DNA of 48,473 nt from an uncultured Spirochaetaceae bacterium (GTDB lineage: Bacteria; Spirochaetota; Spirochaetia; Sphaerochaetales; Sphaerochaetaceae). A program made the translations under genes and the position numbers. The notes below the pieces were generated by a model. It searched no databases and had not been told where the DNA came from. It saw only the letters and a program-made list of their open reading frames with translations. The stretch covers positions 1-48,473 of the forward strand of contig CALXKS010000027.1 in the NCBI GenBank assembly GCA_944389015.1. The letters run 5' to 3'. This document shows, in pieces, positions 24,350 to 33,763 of the stretch; the first letter of the stretch is position 1, and each line of letters opens with the position of its first letter.

Positions 24350-24940
24350 TCAGGTGTATGGATTGCTCTCCATCTCTGCATGGGCATTTTCTATGCCTGA
24401 TTGGGCAAGAAGCTTCTCTGTCTCTGCTCGGCGGAATGCTACGATATGCTTCACGCTGAGATCTATTGTATTCCCATCGGTCTTCGCGTATGGCTTAAGG
24501 CCATTATCGATGAGGCTCGTATATGCTTCGTATGCATCCTGGCCATTTCCATATGTCCCTGCACTGTATGTATACCAGCCTGTATTGCTTTCATCTTTTG
24601 CGATTGTACCCTCACGTAGAACAGAGACACTGACCTCTCCGGTACCGGAGGAAAGCCCCAAAGCATTTATTGCGGCTTCCGTCAGCGCAAGTGTACGTCC
24701 TGGAGGAATTTCCGGAAGCTTTCCTGTTATTGTGACAACGGCTTCGCCATATTCTGTGGAAAGAGCGGCAGAGGAGCCCAGAGGAATCGTATCGGACAGG
24801 CCTTCAAATGCATCAGCGCTGAAGAATGTCCCTGTTTCCGTAGTGAAACCGGGATCGGATGGTGCAAACCACATTGCCATCTCCGCATTGAGCGGGAGGA
24901 TTGCCATGAACAGAGCAGCAACTGCCAGAAACTTCCTCAT
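24350..24940 (-). CDS. RlpA-like double-psi barrel protein with SPOR-like C-domain
   Basis: A 196-aa exported protein from the ATG at 24940, where a signal peptide starts (MRKFLAVAALF, cleavage near LNA-E); a longer frame to 24988 is less likely. Residues about 20-110 follow the RlpA barrel (WFAPS, TGTFFSADAF, LTEAAINALGL, VSVSVL), but the DRGP loop with the catalytic Asp is replaced by a loop around GKLPEIPPG. Residues about 120-190 look like a SPOR peptidoglycan-binding fold. Inference: a cell-wall binding, non-lytic relative. TATAAT (24953-24948) ends 7 nt upstream, so the mRNA is probably leaderless. Confidence 0.65.
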   Translation of the reverse strand: MRKFLAVAALFMAILPLNAEMAMWFAPSDPGFTTETGTFFSADAFEGLSDTIPLGSSAALSTEYGEAVVTITGKLPEIPPGRTLALTEAAINALGLSSGTGEVSVSVLREGTIAKDESNTGWYTYSAGTYGNGQDAYEAYTSLIDNGLKPYAKTDGNTIDLSVKHIVAFRRAETEKLLAQSGIENAHAEMESNPYT

Positions 24941-25001
24941 GATTATGATTATATGCATGCTCCATGAAAAAATCCATGCTCCTTCCATGCCTAGTGGTGG
25001 G

Positions 25002-25030
25002 TTGTATCAGATAAGCTTCTTTGCGATAAT
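25002..25030 (+). promoter_or_regulatory. lysS promoter, leaderless type
   Basis: TTGTAT (25002-25007), 17 nt, GATAAT (25025-25030), then 7 nt to the ATG. The divergent RlpA-like gene has TATAAT at 24953-24948 with the same 7-nt gap. There is no Shine-Dalgarno for either gene in this 97-nt region. Confidence 0.6.
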
Positions 25031-25037
25031 CCCTGCT

Positions 25038-26624
25038 ATGAGTGATACACAGAATCAGAGCATGCATTGGGCAGATATCATGGCGGATAGGATAATCCGC
25101 GAAAAAGGCGAGAAGGAAAGATACACTTGTGCATCCGGAATCACACCATCCGGAACTGTCCATATCGGGAACTTCAGGGAGATAATAACCGTGGAGCTCG
25201 TTGTCAGAGCACTTAGAGAGCGTGGAAAGAACGTGCGCTTCATTTATAGCTGGGATGATTACGATGTTTTCAGGAAAGTCCCGAAGAATATGCCTGAACC
25301 TGAGCTTCTTGAGAAATATCTCAGAAAGCCTATCACGCTTGTCCCCGACACGACAGGAAGGGCGGAGAACTATGCAAGAGGCAATGAGGTTGCAGTGGAG
25401 AATGTTCTGCCTACTGTAGGAGTATTCCCTGAGTATCTTTATCAGGCAGAGCGCTATAGGACGAATCTATATGCAGAGGAGATCAGAAAAGCGCTGTCTA
25501 TGCGCGATGAGATCCGCAGCATACTCAATGAGTACCGGACAGAGCCTCTCCCGGAGGACTGGTGGCCTGTTTCGGTATTCTCCTCCTTCACTGATAAGGA
25601 TAATACGAAGGTCATCGGATGGGATGGTGAGTATGGTCTCACCTATCTTGATGAAGAGCTGGGAAAGGAGGAGACAATAGATATCCGCACAACTCCGAAT
25701 ACAAAGCTTCCATGGCGTGTTGACTGGCCGATGAGATGGGCATACGAAGGAGTCGATTTCGAGCCAGGCGGAAAGGATCACCTTACGGAAGGCGGCTCAT
25801 ATGATACCGCAAAAAGCGTTGTTAAGCTCTTCGGCGCCGAAGCTCCTGTGACGATGCGCTATGACTTTGTCCGCCTTAAGGGAAAGGGCGGTAAGATATC
25901 CTCATCAGGAGGTGAAGTCGCTGATCTCTATGATGTTCTTGAGATCTATCCGCCAGAGATTGTCCGCTATCTTTTCGTCGGAACCCGCCCGTCATCCGAG
26001 TTCGCTATCTCATTCGATCTCGATGTCCTGAAGATCTATGAGGATTATGATAATACGGAGAGAATCTATTTCGGTCTCCTGCCTGTCAATGAGAAAAGAA
26101 GGGAGAAGGAGAAGAGGATTTATGAGCTCTCTCAGGTAGATGATACGAAGATCCCTTCAGAGCCAGGCTATCAGATACCATTCAGGCATCTGTGCAATTA
26201 TCTTCAGATTTATTCAGGAGATAAGGAGAAAGTTCTTGCACGTCTCAGTGATATAACAGAAAGCCAGAAAGAGAGACTTTTTGTGCGTATGGACTGCGCA
26301 TGGGCATGGATAACGAAATATGCTCCGGAGGAATTCAGATTCTCTCTGCAGAGAGAGGACGATGCACTCTATGAGGCAGATGAGAAGGAAAGGACCGCTA
26401 TACGCGAGTTCGCTGGCTATGTCGACAGCTACCTCGATACTCTCTCAGAGAAGGATTTCTCCGCTTACATCTATAAGGCTGCACAGGATAACGGAATGGA
26501 GAATGCTGATTTCTTCCGTCTGATCTATATGGTCCTGATCAACAAGGAGAAAGGCCCGAAGCTTGCAGGTTTTCTGAAGGCCTGCGGGCGTGATAAGACA
26601 ATGGAAATACTCAGGAGGTATTGA
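25038..26624 (+). CDS. lysS: Class I lysyl-tRNA synthetase
   Basis: A 528-aa cytoplasmic enzyme that joins lysine to tRNA(Lys). It has the Rossmann HIGN motif (TVHIGN) after SGITPSG, and KISSSGGE as its KMSKS-like loop. Class I LysRS replaces the usual class II enzyme in spirochaetes, alphaproteobacteria and most archaea. Start chosen at MSDTQNQ by homology and by the -10 box 7 nt upstream; the open frame runs back to 24354 but this only crosses the opposite gene. The flavodoxin-like gene follows after 1 nt. Confidence 0.95.
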   Translation: MSDTQNQSMHWADIMADRIIREKGEKERYTCASGITPSGTVHIGNFREIITVELVVRALRERGKNVRFIYSWDDYDVFRKVPKNMPEPELLEKYLRKPITLVPDTTGRAENYARGNEVAVENVLPTVGVFPEYLYQAERYRTNLYAEEIRKALSMRDEIRSILNEYRTEPLPEDWWPVSVFSSFTDKDNTKVIGWDGEYGLTYLDEELGKEETIDIRTTPNTKLPWRVDWPMRWAYEGVDFEPGGKDHLTEGGSYDTAKSVVKLFGAEAPVTMRYDFVRLKGKGGKISSSGGEVADLYDVLEIYPPEIVRYLFVGTRPSSEFAISFDLDVLKIYEDYDNTERIYFGLLPVNEKRREKEKRIYELSQVDDTKIPSEPGYQIPFRHLCNYLQIYSGDKEKVLARLSDITESQKERLFVRMDCAWAWITKYAPEEFRFSLQREDDALYEADEKERTAIREFAGYVDSYLDTLSEKDFSAYIYKAAQDNGMENADFFRLIYMVLINKEKGPKLAGFLKACGRDKTMEILRRY

Positions 26625-26625
26625 T

Positions 26626-27177
26626 ATGGTTCTGCTTATTAATGGATCTCCTAAGAAGAATGGGTGCACATATACAGCGCTCTCTGAGGTAGCCAGAATC
26701 CTTGAAGAGGAGGGACTCGAGGCGAGAATAGAGCATGCATCGGCAGATAAAGCCGAGATTGATAGACTCTCAGAGGAAGTAGTCTCAGCCGAAGCTGTGG
26801 TCGTTGGTTCTCCTGTGTATTACGCCTCTGCCTCAGGTCTCGTGACATACTTCCTCGATGAGGTATTCAACAGAGTATCCGGCAAGGTAAGACTTAAGCC
26901 GGCAGCAGCTGTAGTCTCCTGCCGCCGCGGGGGAGCTTCTGCAGCATTCGACCAGATCAATAAGTATTTCTCGATAAGCGAGATGGTGATTGTATCCTCG
27001 AACTACTGGAATCAGGTGCACGGGAATACGCCTGAAGAGGTTATGAAGGATGAGGAGGGCATGCAGACTATGCGTGTGCTCGGCCGTAATCTCGCATATA
27101 CAGTCAAGGCCTTCGGAAAGGCAGCTCTGCCGCTTCCTGAGGCTGAGAAGAAGATCAAAACCAATTTCATACGCTGA
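26626..27177 (+). CDS. Flavodoxin-fold NAD(P)H-dependent FMN reductase
   Basis: A 183-aa protein with the flavin-phosphate loop INGSPKKNGCTYTAL at the N-terminus and the second FMN contact GSPVYYASASG, as in the NADPH-dependent FMN reductase (FMN_red) family. It probably transfers electrons from NAD(P)H to flavin or quinones. CAGGAGGT (26612-26619) sets the start 7 nt later. The stop overlaps the ABC exporter start (TGATG), so the reductase and exporter are co-expressed. Confidence 0.88.
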   Translation: MVLLINGSPKKNGCTYTALSEVARILEEEGLEARIEHASADKAEIDRLSEEVVSAEAVVVGSPVYYASASGLVTYFLDEVFNRVSGKVRLKPAAAVVSCRRGGASAAFDQINKYFSISEMVIVSSNYWNQVHGNTPEEVMKDEEGMQTMRVLGRNLAYTVKAFGKAALPLPEAEKKIKTNFIR

Positions 27178-28892
27178 TGGCTAAGATAGGTTCATTCATT
27201 AAAGGCTATCGTAAGGAGACAGTTCTCGCACCGCTTTTCAAGCTTCTTGAAGCGGTGTTTGAGCTTGTTGTACCGCTTATTGTCGCATCGCTTATCGATG
27301 AGGGCATAGCAGCAGGTGATAAGGATCATGTCATCCGCATGATTCTGCTGATGCTGCTTTTTGCCGCAACAGGGCTGATCTCGTCGGTAACGGCTCAGTA
27401 TTTTGCGGCAAAAGCAGCAATTGGCTTCACGAAAGGTATGAAATCTGCGCTATTTGCCCATATTTCATCGCTTCCTGCAGCTGACAGGGACAGAGTCGGG
27501 ACCTCAACGCTGATCACAAGACTGACAAGTGATGCCACTGTCCTGCAGAACGGCATCAATATGTTCCTCAGGCTCTTCATGCGCTCCCCATTCATCGTCT
27601 TCGGTGCTGCGATCATGGCTTTTACCGTTGATAGCCGCCTTGCTGTGATATTCGCCGTAGTCATACCTCTTCTTGGGCTTTTCGTATACATCATCATGAG
27701 AGCGACGATACCTATGTACCGTCAGGTGCAGGGCGCTCTGGACAGGATAACGCTCAGAACAAGGGAGAATCTCAGGGGAGTGCGTGTCATCAGGGCCTTC
27801 GGAATGGAAGGAAAGGAGGATGATCTGTTTCTCTCGGATCTTGCATCCCTCAATGATATCCAGCTCCGCTCAGGTAAGATATCAGCGCTTCTCAATCCCG
27901 TTTCAATGCTGGTCATAAATCTTTCCATTGCTGCCATCGCTGCATATGGACGCCTCCGCTACAATGCATCCCTGATCGAAGTCGGCGCAATCGTAGCGCT
28001 TGTGAACTATATGAGCCAGATACTCCTGGAACTTATCAAGCTTGCCAATCTCATTGTTCTGATCTCCCGGGCGGTTGCCTCTGCAAAGCGTCTGGAATCC
28101 GTGTTCGAGCTTGAGCCTTCGATTGCGGATGGATGCAATGAGAAGGCAGAGGAAGGCTCCAATGCCATTGCATTCTCTGATGTGACACTGATCTACAGAG
28201 AGGGTGGTGAACCTTCTCTCCGGAATATCTCATTCACGGTCAGACGGGGAGAGAAGCTTGGCATAATCGGTGGAACGGGTTCAGGAAAGACCTCTGTCGT
28301 TAATCTCATTATGAGGGACTATGCGGCATCTTCCGGCCATGTGTCGGTATTCGGCCATGATGTGATGGACTGGAAGGGAAGCGCGCTCCGCTCCCATATC
28401 GGACTTGTACCGCAGAAAGCGGTGCTCTTCAGCGGGACAGTCCGTGACAATATGAGGAATGGAAAGGCGGATGCTTCAGATGAGGAGATCATCCAGGCTC
28501 TTAAGGCTGCGGAAGCATATGATTTCATAAAGGAGAAGGAAGGAGGGCTTGACTATGAAGTCGAAGAGGGTGGAAAGAACTTCTCCGGCGGGCAGAGGCA
28601 GCGTCTGTCGATTGCCCGGGCTCTTGTCCGTCATCCTGATATCCTGATTCTTGATGATAGCTCTTCTGCTCTTGATTATGCCACAGAAGCAAGGCTCAGG
28701 CATAATATCTCGGCAATGGCTGGAATTTCGATCATATCCATATCCCAGCGTACAAGCTCTATGATGACGATGGACAAGGTTGTGGTGCTGGATGGCGGCT
28801 CTATTGTCGACATCGGTACTCATGACGAGCTTCTTAAGCGCTGTTCTGTCTATCAGGATATCTACAGATCGCAGTATGGGGAGGAAGCATGA
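27177..28892 (+). CDS. Heterodimeric ABC exporter, subunit with degenerate site
   Basis: A 571-aa half-transporter: six helices (1-310) and an ATPase domain with Walker A GGTGSGKTS, signature FSGGQRQR and Walker B ending ILDDSSSALD. The catalytic Glu after Walker B is Asp, as in the degenerate site of TM287/288- and LmrCD-type heterodimers. It overlaps the partner gene by ATGA at 28889-28892. Probably exports drugs, lipids or peptides. The switch His is replaced (SQRTSS), which fits the degenerate half. Confidence 0.92.
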   Translation: MAKIGSFIKGYRKETVLAPLFKLLEAVFELVVPLIVASLIDEGIAAGDKDHVIRMILLMLLFAATGLISSVTAQYFAAKAAIGFTKGMKSALFAHISSLPAADRDRVGTSTLITRLTSDATVLQNGINMFLRLFMRSPFIVFGAAIMAFTVDSRLAVIFAVVIPLLGLFVYIIMRATIPMYRQVQGALDRITLRTRENLRGVRVIRAFGMEGKEDDLFLSDLASLNDIQLRSGKISALLNPVSMLVINLSIAAIAAYGRLRYNASLIEVGAIVALVNYMSQILLELIKLANLIVLISRAVASAKRLESVFELEPSIADGCNEKAEEGSNAIAFSDVTLIYREGGEPSLRNISFTVRRGEKLGIIGGTGSGKTSVVNLIMRDYAASSGHVSVFGHDVMDWKGSALRSHIGLVPQKAVLFSGTVRDNMRNGKADASDEEIIQALKAAEAYDFIKEKEGGLDYEVEEGGKNFSGGQRQRLSIARALVRHPDILILDDSSSALDYATEARLRHNISAMAGISIISISQRTSSMMTMDKVVVLDGGSIVDIGTHDELLKRCSVYQDIYRSQYGEEA

Positions 28893-30616
28893 AAGCATCG
28901 GCATATCTCTCAGTACTGAAACGGCTCCTTGGGTACATCAAGCCATATGGTGCATTCCTTGCTGTCTCCATTATTTCAGCACTCTTCTCAGTTCTGGCTA
29001 CGCTTTTCTTCCCTCTTCTCACAGGAAGGGCAATCGATGCTATCGCATCATCCGATACGTCTTCGTTCATGAGATATGCTGCATATATGGCTGTCTCAGC
29101 AGCAATAGCGGCATTGTTCCAGTTTGTCATGAATGTATCGAACAATAAGCTGGCATACTCAGTCTCGAGGGACATAAGAAGGGATGCATTCCTTTCGATG
29201 AAGAAGCTTCCTCTGTCCTATATCGATTCCCATCCTCATGGAGATATCGTTGCAAGGATGGTCGCGGATGCAGATCAGGTTTCCGATGGGCTGCTGATGG
29301 GCTTCACGCAGCTGGTTACCGGGATAATCACGATATTCGGAACGCTTATCTGCATGTTCGCTGTAAACTGGCGTGTTGCGCTTGTCGTGCTTTTCGTGAC
29401 GCCTCTCTCGCTCCTGAGCGCATCATTCATCGCAAAGAGGACATTCTCTCTATTCTATAAGCAGAACTCTGCACGCGGTGAGCAGACTGCATTCATAGAT
29501 GAGATGGTCACTTCGATGAATGTCGTATCGGCATTCGGTATGGAGGAGCGCAATCAGAAGCGATTCGATGATATCAACAAACGATGGGCCGGCGCATCGC
29601 TTCTGGCCGTCTTCTATTCTTCTCTTACGAATCCTGTGACTAGGTTCGTCAACAGCATTGTCTATGCAGGAGTGGCTCTCTCTGGGGCATTCTCCTGCTT
29701 TGCGGCGCTGATGACTATAGGAGAGCTTTCAAGCATCCTGTCCTATGCTTCCCAGTATACTAAGCCATTCAATGAGATCTCCGGTGTCATTACGGAGTTC
29801 CAGAATGCCATGGCCTCTGCGGACAGGGTTTTCCGCTTCCTGGATGAGAGGAAGGAGAGCGATGACAGCATGCTTCCGGATCTTTCACCGTCAGCGGGAG
29901 CTGTAAGCTTTGATCATATAAGCTTCTCATATAATCCAGGCCATCCGATCATCCGGGATATATCGCTGAAGGCAGAACCTGGAATGAGGATTGCCATCGT
30001 AGGGCCGACAGGCTGCGGAAAGACAACGCTTATCAATCTACTGATGAGGTTCTATGATCCTGATAGCGGAACAATCGCCATTGATGGCCAGAATACATCC
30101 ACGGTGAGCAGAAAATCCCTGAGAAAGCACTTCGGCATGGTACTGCAGGATACATGGATAATGACTGGCACTGTCAGGGATAATATCTCATTCGGCTCGG
30201 ATGCAGATGATGAGAGGAGAATGCAGGCTGCACGCACATGCCATATTGATGGATATATAGCATCGCTTCCGAAGGGCTATGATGAAATCATAAGCGATGA
30301 TGGGGGGAATATCTCAGCAGGCCAGAAGCAGCTTATGTCGATTGCCCGCGTGATGCTCTCAGATCCTGATATGCTTATTCTTGATGAAGCCACGAGCAAT
30401 ATCGATACACGTACCGAGATGCTCATACAGGAGGCATTCTCCCGTCTTATGGAGGGAAGGACTTCATTCATCGTTGCCCATCGTCTCTCTACAATCCGCA
30501 ATGCCGATCTCATCATCGTCATGAAGGATGGAAGGATAATAGAGAGCGGGAAGCATCAGGAGCTTCTTGATAAGAACGGCTTCTACAGCAATCTCTACAG
30601 AAGCCAGTTCTCCTGA
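28889..30616 (+). CDS. Heterodimeric ABC exporter, catalytic-site subunit
   Basis: A 575-aa partner subunit with six helices, Walker A GPTGCGKTT, Walker B MLILDEATSNID with the catalytic Glu, and the switch His in VAHRLST. Its signature is ISAGQKQL, where Gly is replaced by Ala, and it faces the degenerate site of the partner in this transporter class. The stop codon TGA abuts the stop of era on the other strand without a single base between (TGATCA), so there is no room for a separate terminator. Confidence 0.92.
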   Translation: MKASAYLSVLKRLLGYIKPYGAFLAVSIISALFSVLATLFFPLLTGRAIDAIASSDTSSFMRYAAYMAVSAAIAALFQFVMNVSNNKLAYSVSRDIRRDAFLSMKKLPLSYIDSHPHGDIVARMVADADQVSDGLLMGFTQLVTGIITIFGTLICMFAVNWRVALVVLFVTPLSLLSASFIAKRTFSLFYKQNSARGEQTAFIDEMVTSMNVVSAFGMEERNQKRFDDINKRWAGASLLAVFYSSLTNPVTRFVNSIVYAGVALSGAFSCFAALMTIGELSSILSYASQYTKPFNEISGVITEFQNAMASADRVFRFLDERKESDDSMLPDLSPSAGAVSFDHISFSYNPGHPIIRDISLKAEPGMRIAIVGPTGCGKTTLINLLMRFYDPDSGTIAIDGQNTSTVSRKSLRKHFGMVLQDTWIMTGTVRDNISFGSDADDERRMQAARTCHIDGYIASLPKGYDEIISDDGGNISAGQKQLMSIARVMLSDPDMLILDEATSNIDTRTEMLIQEAFSRLMEGRTSFIVAHRLSTIRNADLIIVMKDGRIIESGKHQELLDKNGFYSNLYRSQFS

Positions 30617-31498
30617 TCAGCGGAATATCCTCCCAAGGACTTTATCGGAAGTTCTCCATTTCGGATCAGCTTTCACCCTGAGATCCAGCGTAAGCCTGGA
30701 TCCAGGGAATATCCTGCGGATCTCCTTGAATGATTCCTTCCTTATGCGTTTTATGTTCTCTCCGCCCTTTCCGACAATGATTCCCTTCTGGCCATCACGT
30801 TCGGTATTTATGACAGCTCTGATCCATACTTCCTGGCTCTCTGCGGAGTACTCCATGTCCTCAATCTCCACATAGATCGTGTGCGGCAGCTCATCGGAGA
30901 GCGTCGCCATTGTCTTCTCCCTTATGATCTCGGATATCCTGAACTCGAGATCCTGGTCTGTGTATGTATCCTCATCGTACATCAGCTCCCCCTCAGGGAC
31001 TATCCTGAAAAGCTCGATGAGTATCTCATCGACTCCTTCGTCCTTCGAGGCTGAAGCAAAGAGGATAGGGGAGCCGGGAAATCGCTCCTTTATGAAGAAC
31101 TCAGCATCCTCCCTGTTGTTATCCGTGAGTATATCATTCTTGTTGATGACTGCGACGACTGGCACACCCGCCTTCTTTATCATGGAGGCAACAGCTTCCT
31201 CCTCTGTTCCTGGATGCCTTGTTCCATCGACAAGATAGAGTATCGCATCAGACTCAGAGAGCGATGAGATCGTCACTTCCTGCATTCTCTTGTTTATCTC
31301 CTTGTCTGAAAGGTGGTAGCCGGGGGTATCGGTGAATACAAGCTGTCCTCTCTGGTCTGTATATATGCCACGTATCTTGTTCCTTGTTGTCTGCGGCACC
31401 GGTGATGTTATCGATACCTTCATTCCTGTTATTGTGTTTACCAGTGTTGACTTCCCTGCCGATGGCCTTCCGATTACAGATACAGTTCCGGATTTCAT
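30617..31498 (-). CDS. era: GTPase Era
   Basis: A 293-aa ribosome-assembly GTPase. G1 GRPSAGKST, G3 DTPG, G4 NKND and the C-terminal KH domain with IIVGKGGENIKRIR are all present. It binds the 3' end of 16S rRNA during 30S maturation at the membrane. Its start overlaps the end of the HAD phosphatase gene (ATGA), so the two are coupled. Length and motif order fit the family. Confidence 0.96.
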   Translation of the reverse strand: MKSGTVSVIGRPSAGKSTLVNTITGMKVSITSPVPQTTRNKIRGIYTDQRGQLVFTDTPGYHLSDKEINKRMQEVTISSLSESDAILYLVDGTRHPGTEEEAVASMIKKAGVPVVAVINKNDILTDNNREDAEFFIKERFPGSPILFASASKDEGVDEILIELFRIVPEGELMYDEDTYTDQDLEFRISEIIREKTMATLSDELPHTIYVEIEDMEYSAESQEVWIRAVINTERDGQKGIIVGKGGENIKRIRKESFKEIRRIFPGSRLTLDLRVKADPKWRTSDKVLGRIFR

Positions 31499-32145
31499 TC
31501 TTTCCTCTCCATTAAGGCATTGGCCTTTTTCTCGATTCTATCGAAGCTGTCTATGATTTCATAACCTTCCAGCCTTCGTTTTCCATTCCATGAGATTACG
31601 AAAGGGTAGTCGGCCAGAGAGAGCATATGAGCATCCGTAGGTCCATCCCCTACAGCTATGATAGTGCATCCAGGCCATGTGGTTCTGATAGCTTCTATGG
31701 CCTTTGCCTTATCTTCGATACTGTTTATATGCCTGATCATTCCTCTGATCTTTCCATTCTCAATGATAAGCTCTTTTGCGACTATGAGTTCAGCTTCAAG
31801 GTTCTCCATTCTCAGGAATTCCTCTATGAGGCGGTTGCTGCCGCAGGATATGACCGCAATATGGCAGCCTTTCTCCTGAAGCCTCCTGAGAGGTGCAAGA
31901 TCGTCTTTGCCGATCCGTTCATGTATGATTCTCGTTGCTTCCATTATGTACGACTCATCAAGTCCCGATATGATCTTCTCAAAGTCATCATTGAATATGA
32001 TGGGATCATAACCGCCTTTCTTATCTCGCTCGATAAGCTCCTCAGCCCCGTCCCTGCCTGACAGGTGAAGCAGCATCTGCTCGGAGTCATAATCGGTTAT
32101 TGGGTATAGCGTTCCATCAAAATCAAGAGCAATCACGATATCCAT
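31495..32145 (-). CDS. HAD-superfamily phosphatase (SerB/IB-like)
   Basis: A 216-aa enzyme with motif I DFDGTL (nucleophile Asp8, acid/base Asp10), motif II in VISCGS, Lys in the KAKAIEAI helix and motif IV GDGPTDAHML. The helical cap between residues 20 and 85 fits HAD subclass IB (phosphoserine phosphatase-like). The substrate is probably a small phosphate ester. It is coupled to era and divergent from glyA; a link to serine/glycine metabolism is tempting but unproved. No clear ribosome site before the ATG. Confidence 0.88.
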   Translation of the reverse strand: MDIVIALDFDGTLYPITDYDSEQMLLHLSGRDGAEELIERDKKGGYDPIIFNDDFEKIISGLDESYIMEATRIIHERIGKDDLAPLRRLQEKGCHIAVISCGSNRLIEEFLRMENLEAELIVAKELIIENGKIRGMIRHINSIEDKAKAIEAIRTTWPGCTIIAVGDGPTDAHMLSLADYPFVISWNGKRRLEGYEIIDSFDRIEKKANALMERKE

Positions 32146-32150
32146 ATGCT

Positions 32151-32189
32151 GATGGTACTAGATTCTATGCCCTAAAAGAAAGTACCATC
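32151..32189. repeat. 9-bp inverted repeat upstream of glyA
   Basis: GATGGTACT (32151-32159) and AGTACCATC (32181-32189) are perfect complements 21 nt apart, in the 65-nt region between the HAD gene and glyA. TTCTAT (32163-32168) lies between the arms and could be a -10 box, so a regulator bound to the dyad would cover it. Confidence 0.45.
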
Positions 32190-32210
32190 CAAGTCTACGG
32201 AGGAATCAAA

Positions 32211-33719
32211 ATGAGCGCTTTGTCAGACTATCTTGCATCGGTCAAGGCTCCGACACCGGAGATGGCAATGTATGTTTCGTCGCTTGAGATGGTATCGAAG
32301 GTATCCCCAGAGACTGCAGGACGCATCGTCCATGAGCTCAGGGACCAGAGAACCCGCCTTAAGCTTATCGCAAGCGAGAACTATTCGTCGCTTTCCGTGC
32401 AGGCTGCTATGGGAAACCTTATGACCGATAAGTATTCGGAAGGATTCCCGCATCACAGATTCTATGCGGGCTGCGAGAATGTCGATGCAATCGAGGACGA
32501 GGGTGTCGAAGCTGCCAAGAGGCTTTTCGGCGCAGAGCATGCATACATCCAGCCCCATTCCGGAGCAGATGCCAATCTCTGTGCATACTGGGCGATACTA
32601 AATACGCGCATCGAGGTCCCGGCTCTCGAGGAGATGGGAGTGTCCAATCCATCTGCAATGACCAGAGAGGACTGGGACAGAATCCGTACAGCTCTGCATA
32701 ACCAGAGGATCCTCGGTCTTGATTACTACTCCGGCGGGCATCTTACACATGGATACAGACAGAATGTCTCTGCTCAGATGTTCGATGCATATTCCTACAC
32801 AGTCGATAAGGAGACCGGACTCCTTGATTATGATGAGATTGCAAGGCTCACAGCGGAGATCAAGCCTCTGATTCTTCTTGCAGGGTACTCTGCATATCCG
32901 AGGAAGATCGATTTCCATCGTATGGCTGATATCGCTCACGCAAATGGAGCTGTCTTCATGGTCGATATGGCTCATTTCGCAGGCCTTGTCGCGGGAAAGG
33001 TATTCACCGGCGATTATGATCCAGTCAGATGGGCAGATGTCGTCACGACAACAACCCACAAGACTCTCAGAGGACCTCGCGGAGGAATGATCCTCTGCAA
33101 GGAGGAGTTCGCCGCTTCTGTCGATAAAGGCTGTCCGCTTGTCATCGGAGGCCCGCTTCCGCATGTTATGGCTGCCAAGGCTGTTGCTCTCAAGGAAGCA
33201 GAGAAGCCTGAGTTCGCAGCATACGCAGAGGCTATTGTCAGGAATGCTAAAGCACTTGCAGACAGTTTCATCGGAAAAGGCATCAGAGTTGCAACCGGAG
33301 GAACGGATAACCATCTTATGCTCCTTGATGTCACATCATTCGGACTCAATGGCAGACAGGCGGAGAGCCTTCTGATCGAAGCTGGGATAACCCTTAACAG
33401 GAATGCCCTTCCGTTCGATCCCAATGGTCCTTGGTACACATCTGGCCTCAGGCTTGGGACACCTGCAGTCACAACGCTTGGAATGGATGAAAGCGATATG
33501 GAGGAGATTGCATCGATAATCACCGAGGTCCTTTCTGCAGCCCATCCTGTGAAGCTCACAAAGGGCGAGCATGCAGGAGAGCTTTCAAAGAACAAGGCAA
33601 AGGCTCCTGAGAGCGTCATGGAAAACGCAAGAAGCCGTGTGAAGGCTCTTCTCGATAAGCATGTGCTCTATCCAGAGCTTGATCTTGAGTTCCTGGAGAA
33701 GGAATTCCCGATGATCTGA
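32211..33719 (+). CDS. glyA: Serine hydroxymethyltransferase
   Basis: A 502-aa PLP enzyme that interconverts serine and glycine with tetrahydrofolate, supplying one-carbon units. The PLP-lysine motif is TTTTHKTLRGPRGG. GlyA is usually about 415-420 aa; here there is an N-terminal extension and an insertion near residues 120-165 (around LEEMGVSNPSAMTREDW), a long form also known in chlamydiae and some spirochaetes. CGGAGGAA precedes the ATG by 6 nt; an upstream in-frame ATG at 32100 lies in the HAD gene and is rejected. Confidence 0.95.
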   Translation: MSALSDYLASVKAPTPEMAMYVSSLEMVSKVSPETAGRIVHELRDQRTRLKLIASENYSSLSVQAAMGNLMTDKYSEGFPHHRFYAGCENVDAIEDEGVEAAKRLFGAEHAYIQPHSGADANLCAYWAILNTRIEVPALEEMGVSNPSAMTREDWDRIRTALHNQRILGLDYYSGGHLTHGYRQNVSAQMFDAYSYTVDKETGLLDYDEIARLTAEIKPLILLAGYSAYPRKIDFHRMADIAHANGAVFMVDMAHFAGLVAGKVFTGDYDPVRWADVVTTTTHKTLRGPRGGMILCKEEFAASVDKGCPLVIGGPLPHVMAAKAVALKEAEKPEFAAYAEAIVRNAKALADSFIGKGIRVATGGTDNHLMLLDVTSFGLNGRQAESLLIEAGITLNRNALPFDPNGPWYTSGLRLGTPAVTTLGMDESDMEEIASIITEVLSAAHPVKLTKGEHAGELSKNKAKAPESVMENARSRVKALLDKHVLYPELDLEFLEKEFPMI

Positions 33720-33736
33720 AGATCATATATAGGAGT

Positions 33737-33755
33737 ATGGCCCTTTGCGGGCCAT
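33737..33755. terminator. Terminator-like hairpin after glyA
   Basis: ATGGCCC-TTTGC-GGGCCAT is a perfect 7-bp stem with a 5-nt loop between the convergent glyA and lipoprotein genes. Only a weak T-rich tail (GCTTCATAT) follows. Confidence 0.5.
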
Positions 33756-33763
33756 GCTTCATA

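Noticed and set aside
24354..25037. N-terminal extension of lysyl-tRNA synthetase
   Set aside because: The open frame merely runs antisense to the RlpA-like gene; homology and the -10 box place the start at 25038.
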